Below, piece after piece: positions 41,141 to 49,841 of a stretch of DNA of 64,000 nt. Source of the stretch: [Clostridium] symbiosum (GTDB taxonomy: Bacteria; Bacillota; Clostridia; Lachnospirales; Lachnospiraceae); assembly GCA_021769625.1 (NCBI GenBank), contig JAETSN010000016.1, positions 1 through 64,000 of the forward strand. Reading direction: 5' to 3'. The translations under genes were made by a program, and so were the position numbers. The notes beneath the pieces are model-generated. The model was given only the letters and a program-made list of their open reading frames with translations. It was not told the DNA's origin and did no database searches. How positions within the stretch are numbered: the stretch's first letter is position 1; every line of letters begins with the position of its first letter.

Positions 41141-42706
41141 TCAGACAATACTCTTCCTAAGCCCCTTCGGATAATGATTCTTTACCGCATTACCTCCGGC
41201 CTTCCCCCAGCCCAAAGGTTTTCCCTGCAGCAACATCAACACCCATCCTTTCAGGCCGTCCTCATTTTCCACAGTCTCCCCCCGCAGATAAACTGCCGGG
41301 TCCCTCAGTTCCATCCGCTGCCTGACATCCTCTTTTTTCAGCGTCATCGCCCAGGTATGGGAAGGCTCAAACCTGCCTTTTTTTGCCTCCCCAAGATGCA
41401 GCCCGCCCCGTTCCGTCCGCAGATCTCCCAGATCAGGCAGACACGCCGGCACAAGGAAAAGATGTTCCTTCCTCCAGATAAATCTCCCCTTTTCTTCCAG
41501 CCTTTCCAGATAATACCCATTCATATATTGTTTACAGAAATCCGTAAAGTAATTCCTGTTTTCCCGCTGTCCGTCCCCGTCTCCTGATCTTCCTTTTTTT
41601 GCGTATCCCGCCGCTCCTGCCTTCCCCCTGCCGGACGCCGTACCCTTCCCGCCCATCTTCTCCCTGTAGGATCTTGTATCCGTCCTGTCTGCCTTCCCCC
41701 TGCCGGACTCCGTATCCATCCCGTTTCTCTTCGCCCTGCCGAACTCTGTATCCGTCCCTGCCTTCACAAGCCTTGCCACAAAATGCCCTTCCCCCTGCAG
41801 CCTGTGAGGCCACATCCGCACACTGCCGGGCAATCCTCCGGGGCAGACCCCCGCATCCAAAAGCTCCCTTGTCAACACAGAATCATCCGGTGAGAATTCC
41901 TGATGCTCCTGCAAAAACCGCCGGACTATCCCCTCATCCTCCGCTTCCGAAAAGGAACAGGTGGAATAGACCAGCACGCCGCCCGGACGCACTATTTTCG
42001 CCGCATAGTCCAGGATCTCCATCTGGCGCTCTGCGCACATCCTGACATTTTCCGGCGACCACTGCAAAAGGGCTTCCTCCTCCTTCCGGAACATCCCGGA
42101 ACCGGAACAGGGCGCATCCACCAGCACCCTGTCAAAAAACAAGGGAAACCGCCCTGCCATATGCCCCACATCCTCTTTTAAAACCACACAGTCCGCAACA
42201 CCCATCCGCTCTAAATTCTGCGAAAGGATCCGGGCCCGGGCAGGCACATATTCATTGCAGACAAGAAGCCCCTCCCCCTGCATCTGCCCGGCGATCTGGG
42301 TGCTCTTTCCCCCCGGCGCCGCACAGAGATCCGCGACGGCTTCCCCGGGTTCTGCCCCTAAAAGTTCTGCCGCGATCATGGCGCTGGGTTCCTGGATATA
42401 AAAGGCTCCCGCCTCATGATACGGACTCTTTCCGGGCTGTTCTTCCCTCCGATAAAAATACCCTTCGTCAGCCCAGGGAATCCCATCCAGTTCGTAAGGC
42501 ATATTCTTCTCAAATTCCTCTTTCGTATATTTCAGGGGATTCCTTCTCAGCCCGTAACTGCGTTCTCCCGCAAGGCTCTCTAAAAAAGCCGGAAGTTCCG
42601 ATACTGAAACCCCCGGCAATGTCTTAAAAAGTTCTCTCATTTCTTCCACGAAAGCCGCCGGCAGCGTTCTTTCCGCACTGTCTGCTTTACCGTTATCTGT
42701 CATCAC
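41141..42706 (-). CDS. RsmF/NSUN-type rRNA cytosine-C5 methyltransferase
   Basis: A 521-residue SAM-dependent m5C methyltransferase. Motifs: SAM site DLCAAPGGKSTQIAGQM (near residue 130), DAPCSGSGMFRK with a catalytic Cys (near 193) and YSTCSFSEAEDEG with the nucleophilic Cys (near 247). The C-terminal 110 residues form the RsmF/PUA-like RNA-binding part. Between them, residues about 313-366 form an imperfect 12-residue repeat (core DTESGRGK), coded by 36 bp DNA repeats, which makes the protein longer than usual. Confidence 0.9.
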   Translation of the reverse strand: MMTDNGKADSAERTLPAAFVEEMRELFKTLPGVSVSELPAFLESLAGERSYGLRRNPLKYTKEEFEKNMPYELDGIPWADEGYFYRREEQPGKSPYHEAGAFYIQEPSAMIAAELLGAEPGEAVADLCAAPGGKSTQIAGQMQGEGLLVCNEYVPARARILSQNLERMGVADCVVLKEDVGHMAGRFPLFFDRVLVDAPCSGSGMFRKEEEALLQWSPENVRMCAERQMEILDYAAKIVRPGGVLVYSTCSFSEAEDEGIVRRFLQEHQEFSPDDSVLTRELLDAGVCPGGLPGSVRMWPHRLQGEGHFVARLVKAGTDTEFGRAKRNGMDTESGRGKADRTDTRSYREKMGGKGTASGRGKAGAAGYAKKGRSGDGDGQRENRNYFTDFCKQYMNGYYLERLEEKGRFIWRKEHLFLVPACLPDLGDLRTERGGLHLGEAKKGRFEPSHTWAMTLKKEDVRQRMELRDPAVYLRGETVENEDGLKGWVLMLLQGKPLGWGKAGGNAVKNHYPKGLRKSIV

Positions 42707-42780
42707 AACACATACTCTCTTTTTACCGTTATTTTATTTTGCGGGGCAGCATGTCCGACAGGCCCTCCCCGGAAATCCTG

Positions 42781-43689
42781 TCAGATTTGGGCGCTCTTCC
42801 GATCCGGAAGCTGCGCCAGTATGATCGCCGCAAACATCAGCACACAGCCGAACAGTTCCCTTCTGCTCAACACCTCATGCAGCAGCACAAAGCCCGCCAG
42901 CACGGAGATCACCGATTCCAGACTCATGATCAGCGAAGCCACCGTGGGATTCATGCCCTTTTGTCCTACGATCTGCAGCGTGTAAGCCACCCCGCAGGAC
43001 ATCACCCCCGCATACAGCACAGGTTTCCATGCCGCCAGGATCATGGACAGGCTCGGCTCCTCGAATAAAAACATACAGATACCGCACAAAATACCGCAGG
43101 TCAAAAACTGGATGCAGGACATCTTCACTCCGTCCACCAACGGGGAAAAGTGATCGATCACCATAATGTGGAAGGAAAAGACGATAGCGCACAGCAGCAC
43201 CAGGATATCCCCGGCTTCCAGCCGAAGGCTCTCCGTCATGCACAGAAGGTACAGTCCCGCCACCGCAGTCACTACACTGATACCGATCCGCAGCCCCACT
43301 TTCTTTCCCATAAAGATCCCCAGAATGGGAACCAGTATGATATACATTGCCGTGATAAAACCCGCTTTCCCGACGGTCGTATAAAGCAGCCCGAACTGCT
43401 GAAACGAACTCGCCACCGCAAGGATCACGCCGCAACAGATACCGCCCCGCAGCAATGTCTTTTTGTCCTCTTTTTTATGTATTTCTTCCTGCCCTTCTTC
43501 CTTTTTTTGCAGCTTCTTCAGCAGGGGAATACAGGGGACAAGGACTGCCGCCCCGATCAGGCTTCTCACCGCGTTGAACGTGAAAGGCCCTACATAATCC
43601 ATGCCCACACTCTGGGAGACAAACGCCACCCCCCATATTGTGGCCGTCAACAGAAGAAGGAGGGATTGCCTTATTATAAATCTGTTCAT
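42781..43689 (-). CDS. EamA/DMT-superfamily permease
   Basis: A 302-residue transporter with ten predicted transmembrane helices in two EamA repeats. A charged cytoplasmic loop rich in Lys and Glu follows helix 2 (about residues 58-78). Members move amino acids, nucleobases or drugs; the substrate is not known. It overlaps the DUF1905/C39-like gene upstream by four bases. Confidence 0.85.
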   Translation of the reverse strand: MNRFIIRQSLLLLLTATIWGVAFVSQSVGMDYVGPFTFNAVRSLIGAAVLVPCIPLLKKLQKKEEGQEEIHKKEDKKTLLRGGICCGVILAVASSFQQFGLLYTTVGKAGFITAMYIILVPILGIFMGKKVGLRIGISVVTAVAGLYLLCMTESLRLEAGDILVLLCAIVFSFHIMVIDHFSPLVDGVKMSCIQFLTCGILCGICMFLFEEPSLSMILAAWKPVLYAGVMSCGVAYTLQIVGQKGMNPTVASLIMSLESVISVLAGFVLLHEVLSRRELFGCVLMFAAIILAQLPDRKSAQI

Positions 43690-44348
43690 ACTAAAATTTC
43701 CAGATATCCTTTCATCTTCGTCATATCGTAACGATCCAGCACACCCAGATTGGAATCATAATATTTTCCGTCATAAGCCACCAGATAATGGCTGAAACGC
43801 CCCATCTTTTCCAGGATGATCGCGCACTTCGGCAGCGTCACATCCGGTTCCCCGCAGGTATAGAAAATCTCTTCGGAATGCTCCAGCCCGAAATAGTTCA
43901 GCGTGTCGATGATCTTTGCGATCGTCGCCTGCCATTCATTGCAGTGCATCACATTGATCGCCTCATCCAGCGTGATCCCCGCCAGCATCGCGATGCATGC
44001 CTGTCCGCAGAGGCCGTCATGGGGCTGGATCAGACAGTCGATATGATCAATCTTGCGGATCGGATTGGAAGTGCTGTATGGGCTGTCCCCCACGCTGTTT
44101 TTCGTGATGCGGAACGAAATTCTGTATTTCTTGCCGTAATCAAGTTTTTCCATGATCTCCGGCTGTACCGGAATATTGTAATAACCGTTTTTCTTGGGTT
44201 CCAGATTGCAGACAAACAATGTTTCCCCCACCCTGACCTTCGCCGGCACTTCGCCTTCCCTCTTGCAGATCTCCCACACATTAAACGGAATGTCGATGAT
44301 AGCGCCATTTTCCCCTTTTTCGATTTCTTTCTCAAACGTATACTTCAT
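43686..44348 (-). CDS. DUF1905 and C39-peptidase-like fusion protein
   Basis: A 220-residue cytoplasmic protein with two parts. Residues 1-88 resemble DUF1905 (a small beta-barrel: MKYTFEKEIEK, PAKVRVGETLF). Residues 100-220 resemble a papain-like C39 peptidase: Gln108, six residues before Cys114 in GLCGQACIAMLAG, then His187 in FSHYLVAYDGKYYDSNLG with Asp198 or Asn200. A full Cys-His-Asp/Asn set is therefore present. C39 domains usually process bacteriocin leaders in ABC transporters; here there is no transporter domain. It overlaps the downstream permease gene. Confidence 0.6.
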   Translation of the reverse strand: MKYTFEKEIEKGENGAIIDIPFNVWEICKREGEVPAKVRVGETLFVCNLEPKKNGYYNIPVQPEIMEKLDYGKKYRISFRITKNSVGDSPYSTSNPIRKIDHIDCLIQPHDGLCGQACIAMLAGITLDEAINVMHCNEWQATIAKIIDTLNYFGLEHSEEIFYTCGEPDVTLPKCAIILEKMGRFSHYLVAYDGKYYDSNLGVLDRYDMTKMKGYLEILV

Positions 44349-44411
44349 AACAAATACCTCTCTCCTTCCAAAAAATTATTCTCCTGCTATTATAATGTGT
44401 TTTTCCTCTTT

Positions 44412-44876
44412 TTACAAGAATACATAATAATAGATTACAGCCACAGCGATCCCCAGCAGCATCCCCGCCGTCACCTGGGACGGCGTATGCCCTACAAATT
44501 CTTTCAGTTTCTTTTCCATGCTCAGTTTCGGCTGCCCCAGCGCCTCAAAAAGCGTCACCATCTCATTCAACAGTTTCGCCTGTTTCCCGGTTTCCAATCG
44601 CACCCCCATGGCGTCATGCATGACAATGATCGCAACAATACACGCCACCGCAAACACAGGGGAGCCGAAGCCGCAGGAAAGTCCCGTCATCGCCGCCACC
44701 GCCGTCACCGTCGCAGAATGGGCGCTGGGCATCCCTCCGTCCCCCACAAGCCTTGTAAGATCCAGTGTTTTATTGAGCACGGCATACAGTATCGTTTTTA
44801 TGGCCTGCGCCGTAAACCAGCTCAAAATCCCCGCTAACAGTATATCATTGTGCAGTAACTCCAGTATTCCATCCAT
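44412..44876 (-). CDS. Divergent PAP2-family (YuiD-like) membrane protein
   Basis: A 154-residue membrane protein of the divergent PAP2/DUF212 family (YuiD). Family stretches present are SWFTAQAIKTILYAVL, the PSAHSATVTAVAAMTGL motif (residues 50-66) and VMHDAMGVRLETGKQAKLLNE. These resemble the SRH motif of acid phosphatase/vanadium haloperoxidases, but the enzymatic role in this small family is not proved. About five helices. Confidence 0.88.
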   Translation of the reverse strand: MDGILELLHNDILLAGILSWFTAQAIKTILYAVLNKTLDLTRLVGDGGMPSAHSATVTAVAAMTGLSCGFGSPVFAVACIVAIIVMHDAMGVRLETGKQAKLLNEMVTLFEALGQPKLSMEKKLKEFVGHTPSQVTAGMLLGIAVAVIYYYVFL

Positions 44877-44906
44877 TTTTCATCTCCGCCGTCTGCCATC
44901 CGTCTG

Positions 44907-45521
44907 TCAGTCCGTTCCTTCCCACTCCCTGATCCGATAGACAACTCCCAGATCCTCACATATTTTCCGGCACTGCTCCTCTTCCTCTTTTGTGATCGTT
45001 GTCTCCACCGTCGTCATCACCACTTTGGGGACAAATTTTGTACATTCCTTCGCGAAGGCGAGCATCCCCTCATACCCTTCGACGCCGAACCTGCTGCGGA
45101 CGATCTCCTGATACTTTTCCGGGTCGGGATGGTTTAAACTGATGGAGACTGTATCGGCCAGCCCATGAAGCTCCGGCGCGATATCCCTGCCGTTGATCAG
45201 GGAACCCTGCCCGTTGGTGTTGATGCGGACCGGACACTTCCACTCTTTTTTTACAAAGGCGGCGACTTCCTTCAGCACCTCAAAAGCCTCCGTCGGCTCC
45301 CCGAAGCCGCAGAACACTACCTCTTTATAATCTTCCCTTCGAAATTTTGAAAACGCCGCGATCACTTCTTTGGCCGTCGGCTCATGCTCCAGCCAAAGGC
45401 TTCCCGACCTTCCCATCTGGTCCCGGTCCTGCCGCAGACAGAACGTACAGGCCGAGCTGCACCTGTTGGTCAGATTCACATATAAATTTTCATGTACTTC
45501 ATATAAAATTTCCATTGCCAT
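44907..45521 (-). CDS. TatD-associated-type radical SAM protein
   Basis: A 204-residue radical SAM protein. The iron-sulfur motif is CSSACTFC (C-x3-C-x2-C, residues 21-28), followed by the GFGEPTEAFEV motif (GGE-like, near 72) and SISLNHPDPEKY. It matches the small radical SAM family often coded near TatD nucleases; no tatD is seen here. The reaction is unknown. Its product lacks extra cluster-binding domains. Confidence 0.82.
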   Translation of the reverse strand: MAMEILYEVHENLYVNLTNRCSSACTFCLRQDRDQMGRSGSLWLEHEPTAKEVIAAFSKFRREDYKEVVFCGFGEPTEAFEVLKEVAAFVKKEWKCPVRINTNGQGSLINGRDIAPELHGLADTVSISLNHPDPEKYQEIVRSRFGVEGYEGMLAFAKECTKFVPKVVMTTVETTITKEEEEQCRKICEDLGVVYRIREWEGTD

Positions 45522-45642
45522 TTTCTTTTTTCCGCCTTCATTCTATCTTTCGATCATAACGATCCCGAATCCCTATCTTCCTCTCAGGAGAAAGCATTCC
45601 GAGATCGTCCGCCCATTCTGTCACCGGACCTTAAACTGCCTC

Positions 45643-46476
45643 TCACTTTAAAGTATGCAGAAATTCCTCAAAACAAACGCCGTCCGTGAGAGGGATACCC
45701 ATTTCTATGGATCTTAAAATACATTTTTTGATAAACCTGCCTGCCTTCCTCACCGACTGCTCAAAAGATACGCCGTTCACCGCATCCGCCGCGATGATCG
45801 AGGCAAAGATATCGCCCGTCCCGCTTCTCTGGGTGCCCGCCTTGATGGTGCGGAAAATGCGGGGCTCCTCCCCCTTTTCATAACAGTAGTTCGCGATAAA
45901 TTCCCCCTGGATGATCCCCGTGATGACCACCTTCTTAGGTCCCATCGCGGAGAGCATCTCCGCCAGCCATAAAAGCTTCCTCCTGCTCCACTTCTCCTCA
46001 TAGGGAATGCCCGCCAGAATGCAGGCTTCCGTCAGGTTCGGCGTGATGATGTCCGCCAGCGGGATCAGCTCCCGCATCTTCAGACAGGTTTCCATAGAAT
46101 AGGTCGGATACATCTTCCCGTAATCCCCCATCACAGGGTCTACGACCACGATCGTATCCTTTTCCTTGAAATCCCTCAAAAAGTCCGTCACAATGGCGAT
46201 CTGCTGCGGAGAACCCAAAAATCCTGTGCAGATGCCCTGAAAATGAAGCGCCAGCTTTCTCCATTCATCCGTATAGGGCCGCATCTTATCCGTAAAATCT
46301 TCCAGAAAGAAAGATGGAAATCCCGTATGATTGGAAAAGACGGCGGTCGGCACAAAGCAGCACTGTATCTTCATCGCGGAAATGATCGGCAGTTCCACAG
46401 CGATGGAACATCTCCCGAAACCGGAGAGATCATTGATGACCGCTATCTTTTTCTGACTGTCACGAATCCTGCCCAT
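45643..46476 (-). CDS. Pyridoxal/pyridoxamine kinase (PdxK/PdxY family)
   Basis: A 277-residue ribokinase-fold kinase for vitamin B6 salvage. Substrate region NDLSGFGRCSIAVELPIISAM, catalytic and ATP region VVDPVMGDYGKMYPTY, TPNLTEACILAG and the anion-hole motif GTQRSGTGDIFASII (catalytic Asp near residue 220). The fit to PdxY-type pyridoxamine kinase is good. It is divergent from tmcAL and alone on its strand. Confidence 0.9.
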   Translation of the reverse strand: MGRIRDSQKKIAVINDLSGFGRCSIAVELPIISAMKIQCCFVPTAVFSNHTGFPSFFLEDFTDKMRPYTDEWRKLALHFQGICTGFLGSPQQIAIVTDFLRDFKEKDTIVVVDPVMGDYGKMYPTYSMETCLKMRELIPLADIITPNLTEACILAGIPYEEKWSRRKLLWLAEMLSAMGPKKVVITGIIQGEFIANYCYEKGEEPRIFRTIKAGTQRSGTGDIFASIIAADAVNGVSFEQSVRKAGRFIKKCILRSIEMGIPLTDGVCFEEFLHTLK

Positions 46477-46619
46477 GTTGTCTCCTCAGATATTCTCTGC
46501 TTCGCAGCGCCCTGCTCAAAATGCCATTTTGTACCAAAAAGTACGGGCACCGCTCTTTGTCTACGTGATATTGTACCACATTTTGCAAAAAAGAAAAGAG
46601 TTCCTCCCCTTTTTCCGAA

Positions 46620-46648
46620 TTGTATTCCCGCCCAAAATCGTTTATAAT
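46620..46648 (+). promoter_or_regulatory. Promoter of tmcAL
   Basis: TTGTAT (46620-46625), 17 bases, perfect TATAAT (46643-46648), about 38 bases before the start codon; AAGGA is the ribosome site. Confidence 0.7.
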
Positions 46649-46685
46649 GAACCGAACTGTAAGAAATAAAGGAAGATAAGGACTC

Positions 46686-48137
46686 ATGAATATTTTGGGA
46701 ATCATCGCGGAATTTAATCCGCTCCATACGGGACATGCCTATCTGATCCACAAACTGCGCCGGGAGACCGGGGCGGCGTTCTGTGTTGTGGCGATGAGCG
46801 GAGATTATGTGCAAAGGGGAGAGCCCGCCTTTTTTTCAAAATATCTTCGCACAAAGGCTGCCCTTCTGTGCGGCGCCGATCTCGTGCTGGAGCTCCCCCT
46901 CTCCGTTTCCACGGGAAGCGCGGAATATTTTGCGCTGGGCGCCGTCTCCCTGCTGGATTGTCTCGGATGCATCACCCATCTCGGCTTCGGCAGTGAAAGC
47001 GGAGATATCCGGGCTTTTCGGCTTGCGGGGGAACTGCTCCTTGCGGAACCGGAAAGGTTTCAAAGTATCCTGCGGGACAATCTGAAGGCGGGTATGAATT
47101 TTCCGAAAGCGCGGTATGAGGCATTGTCTGCCCTTTTTGGCAACGATCACGCCTCTTTGTCGAACGCCGTCCCTTCGGATAACCCTTCCCTTTTATCAGG
47201 ACATATCCCGGCGAAAGATTCCTTTTCATCGGGGAATATTTCGGATATCCTCCCCCTTCTGGAATCCCCGAATAATATTCTCGGCACGGAATACATGAAA
47301 GCCCTGCATAGCCTGCATTCTTCCATCGTTCCTGTCACCACCCGGCGGATCGGCGCCGGCTACCATGAAAACATTGACGTGATCTCCCCCTGCACTTCGG
47401 ATGGAAAAACCGCTGATGCAGCCAGTGAGAACAATTTTTCCTGCGGGGATCCCGCTGCATATACAAGCGCACCTATGCATGTCTCCGCCTCAGGACTTCG
47501 GAGGGCTTTCCTCTCCCTTTATGGCACTGTTTCTCCGGACACCCTTCCTCTTCACAGAACGAAAACAGAATCCCTGCTGTGTGATTATGTTCCGGAAGCC
47601 TGCCGCCCGCTATATTTGAGTGCTTTAGAACAGAAACAGTTTGTCACCTTCGACGATCTCTTTCTGCCGCTGTACCATACCCTGCAGTACGCCGATGTCG
47701 ACACGCTCTCCCGTTATCAGGATGTCACTCCCGAATTTTCAGGGCGGCTCCTGCGTCTTTTCGGGCAGTGTTCTTCCGTCACCGAACTCTGCGCCGCCCT
47801 GAAGGCCAAAAATATGACCTCGGCGAGGATCAGCCGCGCCCTTCTGCATATCCTGCTGCATCAGACAAAGGAGGCCATCGCCGCGGAAAAAGAACAGGGG
47901 CTTTCCCTCTATGCCCGGATTCTCGGATTCCGCCAAGAGGCGAAACCCCTTCTCTCCCTGATCAAAAAAAAGACATCCGTCCCCCTTGTCTCCAAGCTGG
48001 CGGATGCCCCTGACTGTCTGCCGCCCGCCGCGCTCTGCCAGCTTCAGCAGACGATAAAAGCCTCCGAACTCTACCGTGCGGCACTGCCCGGCGGCCGGTC
48101 CGAAAGCGAATATGCCAAACCTATGATCATCCTGTGA
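46686..48137 (+). CDS. tmcAL: tRNA(Met) cytidine acetate ligase TmcAL (YlbM)
   Basis: A 483-residue nucleotidyltransferase-fold enzyme that makes N4-acetylcytidine at C34 of elongator tRNA-Met using acetate and ATP. It has the start IIAEFNPLHTGHAYLI with the HxGH-like ATP site, the motif MSGDYVQRGEPAFFSK and ESPNNILGTEYMKAL. It is about 70-80 residues longer than Bacillus YlbM; extra low-complexity segments lie near residues 155-185 and 235-260. It is one of three plus-strand genes. Confidence 0.92.
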   Translation: MNILGIIAEFNPLHTGHAYLIHKLRRETGAAFCVVAMSGDYVQRGEPAFFSKYLRTKAALLCGADLVLELPLSVSTGSAEYFALGAVSLLDCLGCITHLGFGSESGDIRAFRLAGELLLAEPERFQSILRDNLKAGMNFPKARYEALSALFGNDHASLSNAVPSDNPSLLSGHIPAKDSFSSGNISDILPLLESPNNILGTEYMKALHSLHSSIVPVTTRRIGAGYHENIDVISPCTSDGKTADAASENNFSCGDPAAYTSAPMHVSASGLRRAFLSLYGTVSPDTLPLHRTKTESLLCDYVPEACRPLYLSALEQKQFVTFDDLFLPLYHTLQYADVDTLSRYQDVTPEFSGRLLRLFGQCSSVTELCAALKAKNMTSARISRALLHILLHQTKEAIAAEKEQGLSLYARILGFRQEAKPLLSLIKKKTSVPLVSKLADAPDCLPPAALCQLQQTIKASELYRAALPGGRSESEYAKPMIIL

Positions 48138-48147
48138 ACATCGCGCA

Positions 48148-48411
48148 TTACAGGCCGGCTTTGAGCATCTCCTTGATCTCCGGCACGGTCTTTCCCATTT
48201 CCCGCTGGACGCGTATCCATCCCACCCGCTCCACGCTCTCGCTCTGCCGGTATCTCCTTGTCAGATTCTGTTCCGCCTGTTCAAAGGACAGCATCCCTTC
48301 CTCCGTATAAAATTTCAGCGTACTGTATCTGCAGCCTGTCAGTCTCGCCAGCTCGCCGATCGTCACATACTCGGACGCGAGGATTTTTTCCATTGTTCTT
48401 TGTCTTGACAT
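48148..48411 (-). CDS. MerR-type helix-turn-helix protein
   Basis: An 87-residue protein of MerR type: SEYVTIGELARLTGCRYSTLKFYTEEGML is the winged HTH, followed by one helix and wing but no effector domain. Such short proteins can be adaptors or repressors. It lies 13 bases downstream of the unassigned gene 48425-49462 and is probably cotranscribed with it. Confidence 0.78.
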   Translation of the reverse strand: MSRQRTMEKILASEYVTIGELARLTGCRYSTLKFYTEEGMLSFEQAEQNLTRRYRQSESVERVGWIRVQREMGKTVPEIKEMLKAGL

Positions 48412-48424
48412 CGCTTTTCTCTCT

Positions 48425-49462
48425 CTACCGGTATACGGGAAGCAGGCTTGCGCCCTGTATCGGAATCCTGCCGCTGCTCACAGTTTTTGGCCAGATGCGG
48501 TAATATGCATTGTCTATCCGCAAAAGCGTCTCGGTTCCGCTTTTTATCTCCTCCACAGAATGTCCTCTCCCCGCCAGGAACTCCATCATCATCCGCCGCC
48601 TGTCCTTCACTTTTGTCCCGAATATCACAAAATCCACAAAAATCGCCTGCCGCCTGTCCAAAAAGGGAAACTGCAGATTGACGCCTTCCAGATACGGATT
48701 TTTAAACAGTTCCCGCTTTCCCTTCAGAAAGGATTTTACCGCCTGCTCCCTGCCCCTGTGAAACTCCTGACTCCATATCATACTGATACAGTCCGCATCT
48801 GTCAATTCCTGTCCGCCATCTTCCGCCTCTTGCTTCTTTCCCTCTCCGGCACCTTCCCCTTTTGCCGCTTCCCGGCTATCGTTTTCTCCGCCGTCCTCCG
48901 TCTTTTCATTTTTCCTGCCCAGCTCTCCCGCCGCGCCAAGAGCGATCATTCTCTCCTGCACGCGTTCCTGCTCCCGCACCGAAAAAATATCGTGCATGCA
49001 TCCGCTCTCCCTGAACAGCCACAAAAGACAAGCGCATTCCATCGTCACCGGCCCTTCCTCCAAAATCTCGGCGCGCACCCCCTCTGCTATGGACAGATAG
49101 ATCTCCCTGTCGCTGCGGTATGACTTCATGGAGACTCCCGCCGTGTAATAATTCATGTCACAGCCCAGCAGGTCCGGCACGGCTTCCATCCCGCCGTCGG
49201 CAAGCAGCAGATCCGCCGCCGCCCTTTCCACCGCCTCCATCTCCTTCTTTTTCATATCCTTCACCGCCGCGACTCCTGCCTCCAGCTTCTTTTGAAACAC
49301 CTCTGGGGCGGGCATATCCTCCTCTGGAAGAATTTTCTCCAAAAGTTTTGCCGCCGCTATGCCGCGCAGCGCCGCGTACTTCGCCGCCGAATGGTGGGTA
49401 CAGGACAGTCCGTCCAGAGCAACCACCGCAAATTGTTGTTCCAACGTATATTCTTTTTTCAT
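48425..49462 (-). CDS. Unassigned cytoplasmic protein (345 residues)
   Basis: I do not recognise this family. It is mostly helical and starts MKKEYTLEQQFAVVALDGL; the segment SAAKYAALRGIAAAKLLEKIL recalls the helical GPP34 fold but only weakly. A low-complexity Glu/Gly/Lys linker (residues about 200-225) separates it from a C-terminal domain with NLQFPFLDRRQAIFVDFVIFGTKVKDRRR and LRIDNAYYRIWPKTV. No signal peptide or membrane helix. The ATG at 49462 has AGAGAGG. It is followed by a MerR-like gene, so the two may act together. Confidence 0.65.
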   Translation of the reverse strand: MKKEYTLEQQFAVVALDGLSCTHHSAAKYAALRGIAAAKLLEKILPEEDMPAPEVFQKKLEAGVAAVKDMKKKEMEAVERAAADLLLADGGMEAVPDLLGCDMNYYTAGVSMKSYRSDREIYLSIAEGVRAEILEEGPVTMECACLLWLFRESGCMHDIFSVREQERVQERMIALGAAGELGRKNEKTEDGGENDSREAAKGEGAGEGKKQEAEDGGQELTDADCISMIWSQEFHRGREQAVKSFLKGKRELFKNPYLEGVNLQFPFLDRRQAIFVDFVIFGTKVKDRRRMMMEFLAGRGHSVEEIKSGTETLLRIDNAYYRIWPKTVSSGRIPIQGASLLPVYR

Positions 49463-49840
49463 GCCTCTCTTCCTCCTCCGCTCTCTCAGATATTCAACAT
49501 CAATCACCTGTTATCTGTTGCCTTCCGATTCTTTTCTTCTCTTTCTGCCGCAATATAATACGGTTGATTTACCTGACAGCCAGTCAGATATTATCCGCCT
49601 TGTTCTTTCGATTTATCTTGCATCTTACTGTCTGTTACTTACCACTTATTACTTACTACTTACGATTTAAATATAACAAAAAAATTCTTCCAGTCAATCT
49701 CAAAATGAAATCTGGAAGAATTTTTGCTCGTAGCGCCGCTTGCAAAACAGCGGCTCGACTCGCAAACGCTTTTTGAAAGCCACACCTCGACTCGCAAACG
49801 CTTCGCTTTTTGCTCGTAGCGCCGCTTGCAAAACAGCGGC
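49463..49840. other. 378-base gap with terminator and short repeats
   Basis: The right part holds the terminator at 49675-49725 and the direct repeats at 49721-49841. The left part (49463-49674) is AT-rich and probably contains the promoter of the minus-strand gene 48425-49462; no box pair is convincing. A palindrome, CTGACAGCCAGTCAG (49573-49587), could be a regulator site. No gene was found. Confidence 0.5.
49675..49725 (-). terminator. Terminator of the ACT-UPF0210 operon
   Basis: A 14 bp stem, AAAAATTCTTCCAG (49680-49693) with CTGGAAGAATTTTT (49712-49725), with T runs on both strands, so it may work in both directions. It lies about 115 bases after the UPF0210 stop codon. Confidence 0.85.
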
Positions 49841-49841
49841 T
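49721..49841. repeat. 35 bp direct repeats with inner sub-repeat
   Basis: Identical 35 bp copies at 49721-49755 and 49807-49841, each holding the hairpin GCCGCTTGCAAAACAGCGGC. Between them CTCGACTCGCAAACGCTT occurs twice, first directly after copy 1 and again from about 49786. Copy 2 ends at the UPF0210 stop codon. Confidence 0.85.

Noticed and set aside
49721-49841. Possible two-repeat CRISPR
   Set aside because: The interval between the copies is itself built of a duplicated sequence, and no cas gene is present.
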